Assembly (NCBI GenBank): GCA_002104905.1
Contig: MCFE01000636.1
Coordinates: 1 to 51,032, forward strand
DNA length: 51,032 nucleotides
From: Basidiobolus meristosporus CBS 931.73
Lineage: Eukaryota > Basidiobolomycota > Basidiobolomycetes > Basidiobolales > Basidiobolaceae
Direction: 5' to 3'
Each line of letters begins with the position of its first letter. Positions within the stretch are counted from its first letter, which is position 1. The notes beneath the pieces were generated by a model. That model saw only the letters and a program-made list of their open reading frames with translations, was not told the origin of the DNA and did not search any database. The position numbers and the translations under genes were made by a program. Shown in pieces: positions 33,975-44,210 of the stretch.

Positions 33975-36071
33975 TATGATTCAGAACGTTGGACTTTGAA
34001 ATATATATGACAAAATTTTACACTTTGACTTGATTTATATATACGAAGTCAAGGCAGTAAGTCGACAAAAGAGGCGAATTGAAAGCGAATGGGCGATAGG
34101 TTCAAGTGCACAGACCCAAAAGTTCTCCAAAGATAGCAAACGCGTATTCAAGCTTCACACTGAGTAAATATAAGGGAGGTTGAACTCAAAGTTGCCGAAC
34201 AGACTTTATGATAGATGGAGCTTCTTTGGTGAGTAACCAGCGAACATCAACCAGTGCGTAGGCGTTCGCCGAAATGAGCCTCACTTTGAAATCGCAACCA
34301 CCAATCACCTTTGGATGAATGACTTGGGAATTTTCAAATCTAATGATATGATCACCAAATTTCATCGAGATTTTTGAATAAGCGTATTAAGATCGATATT
34401 CTAAGCTTGCGTTGCGTTCTTAATAATTCTATTTCACCCCTACCTCCATCACTCACAGATCACATTCAACAAACCCCCAAAATTGAATGGCCTCATGATG
34501 TCATAACCGCCTTGGTCCAGGATCCAATTTGCTAGTCGATTATGTTGGCATACGGCGTTGACAGCTTGAACCCGATGCTAGCCATCCAGTCGGTATGCGC
34601 GTGTTGGCAGCCGAGGGATTGTTGCTCTGGATTAGAGTTTGGCATTTGCACCAGCACAGAGGTACAGAGCCGATGGGATTCCAGCAGTTTGTTTGCTTGA
34701 TTTGTACCACTGGTGGAAGTAGGCGAATCTATTGGTTGTGAGTCGGTGAGATCACTTGCATGGAGCTCAACGATGGCAATGGGTTGACCGGAGCCCTGGC
34801 GATCTGTAAATACCCATAGCTGAGCTGATGCTGAGCATCGCCCTTGCTCGCCAGTCTCATTGACACAACCCGCAGTACGTCTTCTGGGCGGTTGACTGGT
34901 CCATGACCGGAGCGTGAAGTTGAGTGGCTGCCCGCGCAGTTAAGAAAACCCAATGAAATCCCCTCATTTGGTTATGCACAATTGTTTTCCACTCAATGGG
35001 GCGATTTGGAGGTTTTTAGTAGTAGATCCGTTCCTAGATATCATCGCAATATATCCTAATATGAGCATGTGATTCGCAACAAAATCCATCACTGTTAAAC
35101 CAGATTGCCTTCGGTTACCGATGACCATGCTATGATTTTTCATCTCATTCCAAGATCACCTCCTACTCGTGGCTAATCCCACACGCCTGGTGCATGGTGG
35201 CAGTGGGTTAGTTAGTGCCCCGTCTAGGCCGCTCGTTTTGTTTACAAGTGGGCATCTAGTGGTTGCCTAAAGGACATTCGCCTTGTGCAGGATTCCTAGT
35301 ATGGCACAAGTGATTAAAACTAAGCTTGATCACTAAGCCATTGGGGGTGATCTAAATTCCATCGATGAAGCCTAATCCATGCCTCACGGAGAATATCAAG
35401 ATTGCATAGAAAGATCTTCCGGGTCATCATCATCTCATCATTAGTCTATTCTCAGCTTCCAAGTGAGTTGCTGCTCCGTACAAACTGATCGTGGATGCGG
35501 ACCCGAACATCCAAGGTAGTACATCGGCCTCGAAAATGGAAAAAACGAGGGATTTACATGCGAGTAGAACGATGGATCAGGTTACGGCAGGGCTGCGACA
35601 GGGCGAAGGAAGGTTCGAATGTACTGGTTGTGCTATACTCATGGATTGAGGAAGACCAAGCGATTTTTATTTGACCAGCTGCCACTCGATATGATGTAAG
35701 GTGAGGTGACCCACATCGAGCAGAGCCGGGTAAATTTTGGCTGATATGGGTTTATCGCCATCTCCATTTTCAACGGATGGGTCGATAAGCGTCCTACGTT
35801 GTCGGCGATATGACTCTTGCATTCCCTTGAGTCGTGCCGGGCCTTGATGGCCAGAGGGCTTCCTCTCGGGCGAGTGGTCCTCGTCACGCTGGCTGGAATC
35901 CTAGAGTCCACGCTCATCTGAAGACTTGCTAGCGCCTAACCAGGCTTCAGGATATTTCGGCCCATCTCCTGTTTTGGAACTTTCATTCTGATATCCATCT
36001 AAGATTGACCATTGGATGGAGATCATTATACAATTCCCAAAATGAGCCAGGAAACTGGCCTAATGCTATCA
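33975..36071. other. Intergenic, about 2.1 kb
   Basis: Divergent upstream region of the LDB and velvet genes. No RNA gene or repeat is seen. The minus-strand ORF at 35639-35917 (92 residues, Arg/Ser-rich start) has no recognisable domain and I do not call it. Confidence 0.45.
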
Positions 36072-36079
36072 TATATAAT
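36072..36079 (+). promoter_or_regulatory. TATA-like box of the velvet gene
   Basis: TATATAAT, followed by a CT-rich run (CACTTCTTTTTTGTC) and the ATG at 36175. Confidence 0.45.
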
Positions 36080-36174
36080 ATCAAGGATATCACCACTTCT
36101 TTTTTGTCTGCATAATCTGTTTCCTTGCATAACCTTCGAAGCCGCGGCCAAAGTTAACAACCCCTTCAATATTG

Positions 36175-36792
36175 ATGGTTACGTACGCTTTGGAAGTGGT
36201 CCAACAGCCAGTAAGGGCTCGTCTCTCTGGCTTTGGGGTTCGTCGCTGTCCACTAGACCCTCCCCCAATATTGAAGCTAACTCTGAGGGATGCAGAGAGC
36301 GATGTAGATGCCTCGCACCTCGTGGTCCATGCTGATTTATGGTCGGCGGACACCACGAAAGTACGAAATCTCGTCATCAACCCTGCCTCCGTCCCCCACG
36401 AACCTGCCTCTTCGAGCATCTCGGTCATATCTTTGAAATCCCCCGTCTACGCCCGAAATCTCGTGGGATCCCTGGTTTCACCTTCCTACCAACTACTCAA
36501 TCTCGATGACGAGCAAGGGATATATTTTGTTTTCCCCGACCTGTCGGTGAGGACCGAAGGCCAGTTCGTCCTCAAATTTGTTCTATCCGACCTTCTGAGG
36601 GTCAGAGAGGACCTGAGTGCCGGCATCTTGGCCCATTGTTACTCGAAACCGTTCACCATATACACCAGCCGGGAGTTCCCGGGGGTCGACAAGTCCACCC
36701 CGTTAACCAACCACTTTGCAAAACAGGGGGTGCAGATCCCCACCCGACGAACTAGCTACCACCGCGAGGAGGTGGACAGGGAGGAGGAGTGA
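36175..36792 (+). CDS. Minimal velvet-domain regulator (VosA/VelB-like)
   Basis: A 205-residue protein, almost all velvet domain. It begins YALEVVQQPVRARLSGFG, then PLDPPPILKLTL, followed by NLVGSLVSPSYQL, GIYFVFPDLSVRTEGQFVLKFVL and PFTIYTSREFPGVDKSTPLTNHFAKQG. These are the conserved blocks of fungal velvet DNA-binding factors. A basic-acidic tail follows. In frame, the nearest upstream stop is at 36130, so either the ATG at 36175 is the start or a short 5' exon is missing; the TATA-like box about 100 bp upstream favours the former. Velvet proteins form hetero-dimers in the nucleus and couple development with secondary metabolism. There is no long disordered insert of the VelB kind nor a VeA-type C-terminus. 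Subgroup is uncertain. Confidence 0.85.
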   Translation: MVTYALEVVQQPVRARLSGFGVRRCPLDPPPILKLTLRDAESDVDASHLVVHADLWSADTTKVRNLVINPASVPHEPASSSISVISLKSPVYARNLVGSLVSPSYQLLNLDDEQGIYFVFPDLSVRTEGQFVLKFVLSDLLRVREDLSAGILAHCYSKPFTIYTSREFPGVDKSTPLTNHFAKQGVQIPTRRTSYHREEVDREEE

Positions 36793-37638
36793 GGAAAGGG
36801 CCCAAAGGAAAATTTCGAGGGTGGCCCATGTCAAGGTGAGGATACACTCGTCCAATGCTGGCCGATCGATCTTGAACAGATTGATCGGTAAAGGGCGACT
36901 CCCATAGGCTCATAGCCTACCGTCTAGTAGATTCCACTGGCTTAGATGATGTCTCAGTGAGCACTTCACTCATGTTCCTGCCCAATTAAACTGTATTTCA
37001 TTTAAACAACCCCAAATCGAATCCCAGGTGAGTTCTCTGGACTTGGGCCTGACTGAGAGGTACCGTGTCCCAGGCATCCAAATTGGTCGCTGGAAAATGG
37101 AAGAATGCTGCCTACCTTCAGCAGAATGGAAGGTGCAGCAGGAAAAGAATCCTCACGGATATCCTGATTTAAGGGCGTCTTGATCCCGATGATCCGCAAA
37201 TAGCGCATTCGGGTAAAGCATGTCTATCTAGATTTGCCAATTTTAGACGGCTGGTCTTGACGAGCTTCACCCTCAGGTGAAAAGCAGCACATGACCGGTG
37301 CGGATGCTTCGATCCTTCAAGGCGCATCCACGGTCTACCTCACGTAACAGCTCGCGAGCAGGGAGGAGCGTCATGGTGGCTCGACTAGACCCCGTGAAGC
37401 AAGCCGGCTGGCCCATTGAACACGGAAACAGGGCCCGAATGAAGAGTTTGGGGTGATTGGGAGAGGCCTTGAACGATGCGTGCGCCCTGTCAGCCAGTGA
37501 ATTCTAGCACTAAATCCTATCAGCAATCCCGGTATGTGGCGAGCTGACGAACGTTAATCCTATTTGGGGGAAATCCACCGAATTTCTGGGGCCGTTATTG
37601 GCACTGGCTTGGCATGGCTACCTGTGACGGTCCAGGGC
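36793..37638. other. Intergenic
   Basis: 3' flank of the velvet gene. No gene, RNA or repeat is recognised. Confidence 0.45.
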
Positions 37639-38949
37639 TCAAAGAGGTAGCCCGCCCTTGAGGCCTGAGGCGTTACGCACTCGAAGGGGCCTTGGGAGGC
37701 TAACCTCATCGCCGCCACTCGTGGGGCGATGACACAAGCGTGCGTAGTAATGCCCCATATGGCCAGGTGGAAGAATATTCTTGTATGAATGAGGGCGAGC
37801 GATATGCTCCATTAGGGATCCCAGTGGTGTGCCCTCCCATCGAATCCACAGCATTTCCATGCGCGCCGACTGGCATTAAAATATCTTGAGAGATGGTCGG
37901 CCGATGCGATTGGCGGGGGGGGGAATGGTCGCTGGATTTGGGCGAGTATCGTACTGTCTGCAGCATCCAATTTATTTGAAATCCATCCTGTTTTTGGAAA
38001 TCTTGCTTGGAATTGTCGGATACACTTGGATGGATGTGAGCCACTCGTCATCCTAGGTACATCTATGTACGCTGTGCTCATAGCCAGATTCGTCATGTGT
38101 TTTGACAGACTCGAATCCTCGTTCTTCTGGAACCATGATATTGCCATGTGGTCAAGAACCAGTTCCAGGGCTGGGGTTGGAATGATGGCCCGGATACATC
38201 AAGTGTAACATCCTGATAGGTGCAAGACCGTAGGAGCTGGCTCTGTGGTAGCGATTTGGGTAGGGAACGATCGGGAGACTGGTACGCTGAGTTTGGGAGT
38301 CCTGGATACAGATCTATTATCTGGTTGATGGCTGAACGGTGTTGAAATGCCACTGGTGTTGCATGATTAGTGGTCTAGTGGTAGGTTTGGGTTGCGGCAA
38401 CTCGGATTGATTGGAAATCTGGGGCATCGCCTCCATTTTGCCGCTGGTTGCCAAGAGTTCCCGCAGGGTGTTGTATTGTCTTCTGATAGTTGAAAAGCCG
38501 TGTTGCAATCGTGCAGCGCTTGAATGCTCGCTGGTGAATGTGATTGAATGCTCGCTATTGTTTCTAGAAGGGTTGATTTTGCATTGCATAGAAATTACCT
38601 TCGATAAGCTGTCTAAATTCTCCGAGTCCTGCTTGCATATTCCAATAGGAGCTGGTCCAATGGATCTGCCCTCAAATTTTTTACCCTGAACGCTTGGCTT
38701 GGCGTAGATCCAAGCCATATCGAACCAATCGTATCTGCCTTAGGTGGTGCCACCTAACATCATCTAATTCCCGAAAATTCGCCTTGCGGCAGCAAGATTA
38801 TCAGATCCGTATATGTCAAGTGAACATTTGATTAGTGCTAGGATTGCTCGTGCTATGGCTACGGCTTGGCTTATTAACCTGTTGCTAATCGGAAATGTAT
38901 CCACTGCTACTGGAGCACCGCAGTTCTTTAGGATCCAGTGACGAACCAT
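37639..38949 (-). other. Cluster of overlapping minus-strand ORFs, possible unassigned or decayed gene
   Basis: Several open frames of 60-133 codons lie head to tail on the minus strand (38949-38764, 38718-38317, 38353-38093, 38147-37812, 38044-37706). Their products are rich in Gln, Ser and Pro, as in fungal regulators. A TATAAAG sits at 38958-38964, close to the first ATG. Some intron-like intervals can be drawn, for example 68 bp from the GTAATT at about 38599. No set of junctions restores one frame convincingly, and I recognise no domain. This may be a spliced lineage-specific gene, a pseudogene or chance. A run of nine G lies at 37915-37923. Confidence 0.2.
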
Positions 38950-39303
38950 TGTCGGACTTTATAAGCCCTAGTAGCGTGCATATACTCATGAACTAAGTTT
39001 CACTAAGCATTGCTCTGTCAGAGTGGTGGAAAATATCTTCTTGATCCAGCCCCACCACGAGTGTCCCTCACGTAGACATCTTAGCTGAATCGGGGCAATC
39101 ATACAATCAGAGATTAGCTTCGAAGTAACATGACCCGGGAGATTGATGCAACCACTGCTCTACCCTTGTGCCTTACACTTGGATAGCTAGTGATTATGCC
39201 ACTTGCAAATAGCATACTACTACTGCTTGTTATTCATGCTGCTAGCCTCTAATAGCTTCTGAGCTCTGGGTTTCCATTTTGATGTGGGCATTGTATCTGT
39301 CAT
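38950..39303. other. Intergenic before the transposon block
   Basis: Nothing recognised. Base composition turns AT-rich towards the right. Confidence 0.45.
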
Positions 39304-39517
39304 AGGGGCACCAGAGATATTGCAAGGGATTGGGAGAACAAGTAGATTAGTTAATTTTCACTTGATGACTTTATGAGTGTCGAAGTTTGGGGGATGTTGG
39401 ACAACTTTGAGATTTTTCATGCTGTGGGTGCCTGATATTTTGGTAAACTATTCCAAGTAAGTCCCAGCAAGGAATCTTGGCAAAATACCTTATGATCTGT
39501 AGGTGATTCTGAAACCC
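39304..39517 (-). mobile_element. Decayed copia LTR fragment
   Basis: The stretch from GAGATATTG to about AGGTGAT follows the LTR of element B (43850-44199) in order, with an internal deletion and many substitutions. Shared blocks include ATTGGGAGAACAAGTAGATTA, GGACAACTTTGAGA and GATATTTTGGTAAA. It ends at the foldback element. It is probably the 3' LTR remnant of the relic whose gag and 5' LTR lie at 40996-41931. Confidence 0.75.
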
Positions 39518-39519
39518 TA

Positions 39520-39938
39520 TGAAAAATAACTTGGTCCTGTGGGTGGATCTGATCTGGATCAGCTGTCAAGATCCCATTGGGAGACCACTATAATACCAGC
39601 AGCTTGGAATTAATGACCATCTACACAATCTCATAATGGGATCACAACAGCATTTGGCTAATTTGCTACAACTATCTGAGTGGATCTAACTGGCCAGTAC
39701 ATCCAATTGCCTTATATGGCAAAAAACTTAAAGGTGTTTTTATGGCCTCATTGCAGGCCTCTGATGGTATTATCTTGGCAGTATGGTGGCCTACAGCTAG
39801 TTCTGTATAATGCTACCACACCAATTTACCAAATGGTATTCCCTTTTTCTACCTCCCCTTGCACAATTCATATATTCCACTATAGAATCACCCCTCTTTA
39901 TTTGCTTACCCACTACTACCTTGGGTATTCCACACATA
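39520..39938 (+). repeat. Left inverted arm of the foldback element
   Basis: About 419 bp, the partner of 40508-40993 read in reverse complement. Substitutions are scattered along the whole arm, so the arms have diverged. Confidence 0.85.
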
Positions 39939-40507
39939 GTTTGAATCAAAAAATACTATGGCCTCCTGCCTACTAACCTCTACAAACACACACACCTGCC
40001 ACAATTGACATACTTCTATCACCTCAACTTCACAACTTTTTAGTGTGATACTTGCAAAGTTGCCACATACCTTGTATTGCTGGTAGCATATACATCTTGC
40101 ACACATATGGTTGGTTGCTGCAACTTCTGCCATGAATACCTTCTGAATATCCACAAAGAACTTTTTGGTACTTAGCCAATAAATTCCTTTTCCCTGCTGG
40201 ATTCTTGTCCCCCTTATAGGAGTGCTCAGGCACTTGTTTGTGAATTCAAGAAACATATCCAAATACTGGATTTTACCTACTATAATAGCAGTATCCTGTT
40301 GAGCACATGATGCAAACATTACAAGCTGGCGCAATCATCTGTGCTAACCTCATTGTGTCAGATTGTGCCATAGTGTGCAAGATTGTCCCACATGGTGCAA
40401 AATTGTCCAAAAGCAATCCTGCCTACTGGTAGCTATAATATTGTGCCCTTTCATTCTTAGAGACCACAGATCATGCTATGCACTCTGGCACAGTACAATG
40501 GAACAAG

Positions 40508-40993
40508 TCTCATATGTGGAATTCCCAAGGCAGTAGTGGGTAAGCAAATAAAGAGGGGTGATTCTACAGTGAAATATATGAATTACACAAGGGGAGGTAG
40601 AAAAAGGAAATACCATTTGATAAATTGATACAATAGCATTATACAGAACAAGTTGTTGGCTGCCATACTGCTGTTATAATGCCATCAAAATACCGTCATA
40701 CCTCTTGCCATATAAGGTAATTGGATGTCCTGGTCAGTTAGATCTGTTTAAATAGTTGCAGAGTGCAATAAGACTGCAACAATAACATGCAATTATTGTC
40801 ACAGCACCAATCAAATCTTGCCAAGTATTATAACTTTATTTGGTAGCAAAATTAGCAAAATGCCATTGTGATCTTGCCATAAGACTGTTAAGAGGGTCAC
40901 TAATTCCAAGCTGCTGATATTATGGCAGTGTCTAAATGGGATCCCAACAGCTGATCTGGATTGGATCCACCTGCAGGACCAAGTTATTTTTCA
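40508..40993 (-). repeat. Right inverted arm of the foldback element
   Basis: About 486 bp. It is longer than the left arm because of sequence around 40745-40860 that is absent on the left. Confidence 0.85.
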
Positions 40994-40995
40994 TA

Positions 40996-41593
40996 CGGAA
41001 TTCTGAATCCAGGAACATTCCATAAATGTATTTGAGGTCAAATCATCAGGTCTGAAATCTAGTGCTGATACAAAGCCCTGAAAGATGTCTGTCAGGCTAT
41101 TCAGGATTATAACTATAAAATCTTGTTAGTAGTTGGTATGCCCACAGATTCCATCTCATTCATCAGCAATGTAATTTTGTTAATTAGACTTTTCATTTTT
41201 CTTCTGACAGCATCTTTGCAATAAGGACTTGGTGTCATATATGCATTTTCCTAGTAGCTGAACATGACTGGTATGTGTCTTCTAATGCCTTCCTGGCACT
41301 TTTTGCTGTTTTTGCTCTTGACCATTGAATTAACAATTTGTTGTTGACATTAAGGTAAATACAGTTGAGGGCACTTTGTTTTTTCTTCTAATACTTTGAG
41401 GCTACCTCCCCTATGTTTTAGAAAAGCGTTCCTCTCCCATGGCAATGTTACAAGGGCCTCTTTCTTGTAGCAGCATTGTAATCTCCACATTCCACATTTA
41501 GTAGTTGGATCCATCCAACTTTCAGCCAAGGGAACAGCTCCAGAAACATCAGCAGTAGAGATTGCAGAGAGCAACAACTTGGGGCTCATAACC
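40996..41593 (-). pseudogene. Decayed copia gag fragment (relic A)
   Basis: This matches, in order and on the same strand, the gag region of element B (about 47590-48188), with many substitutions. A 122-codon frame survives at 41718-41350 and covers the gag start and part of the LTR. The initiator-Met anticodon-type primer site (GGTTATGAGCCC on the minus strand) is kept at 41582-41593 beside the LTR. The whole pol region is missing; the foldback element lies where pol would be. At one place (about 41248) relic A is in frame where element B has an extra base. Confidence 0.8.
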
Positions 41594-41931
41594 TGTTGTA
41601 GGAGTTTTGGAGATGCTGGAAGTTGGGACAACAAGATGATTATGTGATCTAAACTTGATGTTTTATTGAATGTAAAAGTAGTAATGATACTTTTACATGG
41701 TCTTGACAAAGTAGACACCTAGAATAGACTTAGGAAGGTCACAAGAATGTGTATGCAAAGTTTGAGGCTGTTGGGACAATTTCAAAATTGTCATGCGGTG
41801 GGTACCTGATGTTGTGGTGAAGATATTCCAAGCAAATACCAACCAGGAATTTGGTCAGTATTCTCTAAGATTTGTAAGTATTGATCTAAGTGACAAGGGT
41901 TAATATAAGTGGAATTGCAAATTTTGCAACA
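41594..41931 (-). mobile_element. 5' LTR of decayed copia relic A
   Basis: About 338 bp, starting TGTTGTAGGAG and ending TTTTGCAACA. It is alignable with the element B LTR over its length but clearly diverged. It is adjacent to the primer site and gag remnant. Confidence 0.85.
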
Positions 41932-42075
41932 GATGACACCTGGATGAAGAATTAAGAAAATCAGGCATAAGCAAAAATGAGGAAAATGATGCTTTATTAA
42001 GGAATGATAACCAACAAGGGATGTACTCAATATCCTTAAAAAAACAGCTACATGCTTTGCAGCTGCTGCAAAAGC
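41932..42075 (+). pseudogene. Inverted copia gag fragment
   Basis: On the plus strand 41935-42008 translates to a run very similar to the gag segment just before the zinc knuckle of element B (LDEELRKS..., then NEENDALLRNDNQQ). It is opposite in strand to every other copia piece here. The remainder up to the next LTR is unassigned. Confidence 0.7.
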
Positions 42076-42444
42076 TGTTGCAATTTAAGAAGTGATTTGG
42101 ATATAAGGAACTTATCAAGAAATAGTGATAATAGTTGAACTGTTGTTTATTCATAAAGAAGCTCAGTATTTATACCTTTGTAGAAGTAATACAGCTGCAA
42201 CACTAATTAGGGAGGGTTTCTCAATATTCAGGAGCATTGTGTAACAGTTTCAGGGTTAGTACATAATGTTTGGTAATAGTGCTAATTTGATCCTGACTAT
42301 AGGGGAATAATCATAAGATCATATATCTGGAGAAAGTGGCAAAGTTAAGTCAGTAAATGAGTCCTACAGTGACTCAGACTAGTCTAGAATTGTTAAGTAA
42401 ATTTTTAGCTGCTGAATGATACCAAATAGTCCAATATTTCAACA
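42076..42444 (-). mobile_element. 3' LTR of copia element C
   Basis: 369 bp with TGTTG...CAACA ends. The minus-strand polypurine tract GAGGGGGAG adjoins it at 42445-42453. Sequence differs from the B-type LTR, so C belongs to another family. Its 5' LTR must lie right of the window. Confidence 0.7.
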
Positions 42445-43849
42445 CTCCCCCTCAACTAAATAATTTCTTAATCCCAATTTCTCTCTAAGGATCTCAAACT
42501 GTGGCCTAGCTAGTGGTTTTGTCAATATGTCTGCCACCATTTTGTCAGTTGGGCAGTAAACCAGCTCCACTAAGTTATTTTCTACAGCTTCCCTCACAAA
42601 GTGATGCTGTATATCAATGTGCTTTGTTCTGGCATGATTAGTAGGATTTCTAGCTGATGAAATACAACTTTGATTATCCTTGTAAATACATGTTGGTTCA
42701 CCTGAATTAAAACCTAAGTCTTTGAATAATTTTTGTAGCCATATAGCCTCCTTAGTTGCTTGACATTCAGCCATATATTCAGCTTCAGTTGTAGATAGTG
42801 CCACAGTTGGTTGATTCTTGCAATTCCAAGTAATAGCTGCACCAGCATAAAGAAATACATAGCCTGTGGTAGAGCATCTGTCAATCAGATCCCTACCCCA
42901 ATCTGAATCACTATAACCATCAAATTTTTGCCTATTAGCTGCTCCAGAGTATTCCAGTACCATATTTATGGTACCTTGTAGATATCTGAAAATCTGCTTA
43001 ACTGCTGCAATTTGATCTGATCCATAATTCTGCATGAATTGACTGACTATTCCAACTGCTACTGCAATATCTGGACATGTAGAAACCATCAGGTACATTA
43101 GGCTACCAACCATTGACTGATAGGGAAAGTTTTGGTCCATATTTGAGCCGTTTTCATCTATAACTGGCTGAGATTTGCTTAATTTCAGGTTATTGTCCAT
43201 AAGGGTTGCTGCAGGTTTGCAATTTTCCATTTTGAAGCGTCTAAGAATGTCCCTGATGTACTTAGACTGATTCAGCACAATTTTCTGCGTAGGTATGTCA
43301 AATTTGACCTCAATTCCAAGAAAATAGCTCAATTTTCCAAGATCTTTCATCTCAAACTTGCTGAAGAGATCTGATTTTGTCTGTTTAAGTGCCTCTTGAT
43401 CACTTGTAGCTATAATTAGGTCATCCACATAAAGAACTAGGATGATCACACCCTTTTTGAGCTGTTTCACATATATACTGTGATCTGCAGTGCTACGAGA
43501 GAACCCAATTTCCTCTAGATATGTGTCAATCTTGTTATACCATGCTCTGGGTGCCTGCTTAAGCCCATACATCAATTTTCTAAGTTTGCACACCTTATGG
43601 GGGCCTTTTGGATTGGTAAAACCTTCTGGTTGCTCCATATATATAGTTTGTTGCAAATCCCCATTTAGAAAGGCTGTTTTGATGTCCATTTGGTGTAGAT
43701 CTAGACTGTGTACAGCTGCCAGGGCTAGAACCGTCCTAATAGAGTTAAACTTGGCAACCAAAGCAAATGTTTCCTTAAAGTTTAGTCACTGGATCTGGGA
43801 ATAGCCTTTAGCTACCAATCTAGCCTTGTACTTATCAACGGCACCATTT
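42439..43849 (-). pseudogene. Element C, 3' part of pol (reverse transcriptase-RNase H)
   Basis: A 440-codon frame (43761-42439) carries the copia RT core ([29 protein letters not shown]) and RNase H ([37 protein letters not shown]). Upstream, a stop interrupts the frame at about 43788 between the [11 protein letters not shown] block and the RT domain. The sequence then breaks at 43849, where element B is inserted, and resumes at 48539. The frame ends in a TGA whose bases are inside the 3' LTR, so the polypurine tract is coding. The element is inactive, but the RT-RNase H part is intact. Confidence 0.88.
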
Positions 43850-44199
43850 TGTTGTAAGAGTCTTGGAGATATTGGAAGTGATTGGGAGAACAAGTAGATT
43901 ATGTGGTTTTCACTTAATGATTTATTGAATGTAAAAGTAGTATTTATACTTTTACATGGTCTTGGCATTACAAACATGTAGAATAGGTTAAGGAAGGTCC
44001 CAAGAACATGTGTGCAAAGTTTGGGGCTGTTTGGACAACTTTGAGAATTTTCATGTTCTGGGTACCTGGTATTTTGGTGAAAATATTCTAAGTAAATCCC
44101 GACAAGGAATTTGGTCAGTATTCTCTAGGATTTGAAGGTGATGATCTAAGTGACTAAGTTAGGTGAATATTTAGGTGGAAAATACGAATTTTTACAACA
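43850..44199 (-). repeat. 3' LTR of element B
   Basis: 350 bp, TGTTGTAAGAGTC...TTTTTACAACA in plus-strand reading. Identical by eye to 48189-48538. Confidence 0.95.
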
Positions 44200-44210
44200 C
44201 TCCCACTCAG

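Larger units (their letters stand above)
39520..40993. mobile_element. Foldback-type element with very long inverted arms, TA-flanked
   Basis: The left arm (39520-39938) and right arm (40508-40993) are inverted copies. Left TGAAAAATAACTTGGTCCTG matches the right end exactly in reverse complement, and similarity continues to GGGTATTCCACA versus TGTGGAATTCCC. The right arm carries an extra segment of about 70 bp. Both ends are flanked by TA (39518-39519 and 40994-40995), as expected for a Tc1/mariner-type target duplication. The 569-bp centre has a 142-residue minus-strand ORF (39906-40334) that is not recognisable as a transposase. I read it as a non-autonomous DNA element. Confidence 0.85.

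Noticed and set aside
35639-35917. 92-residue minus-strand ORF
   Set aside because: No recognisable domain, promoter or splice context; left as intergenic.
39504-39520. Extension of the foldback arms to GATTC at both sides
   Set aside because: The right-hand bases align with copia gag and the left with the LTR end, so the resemblance is probably chance; TA-flanked ends at 39520 and 40993 are better.
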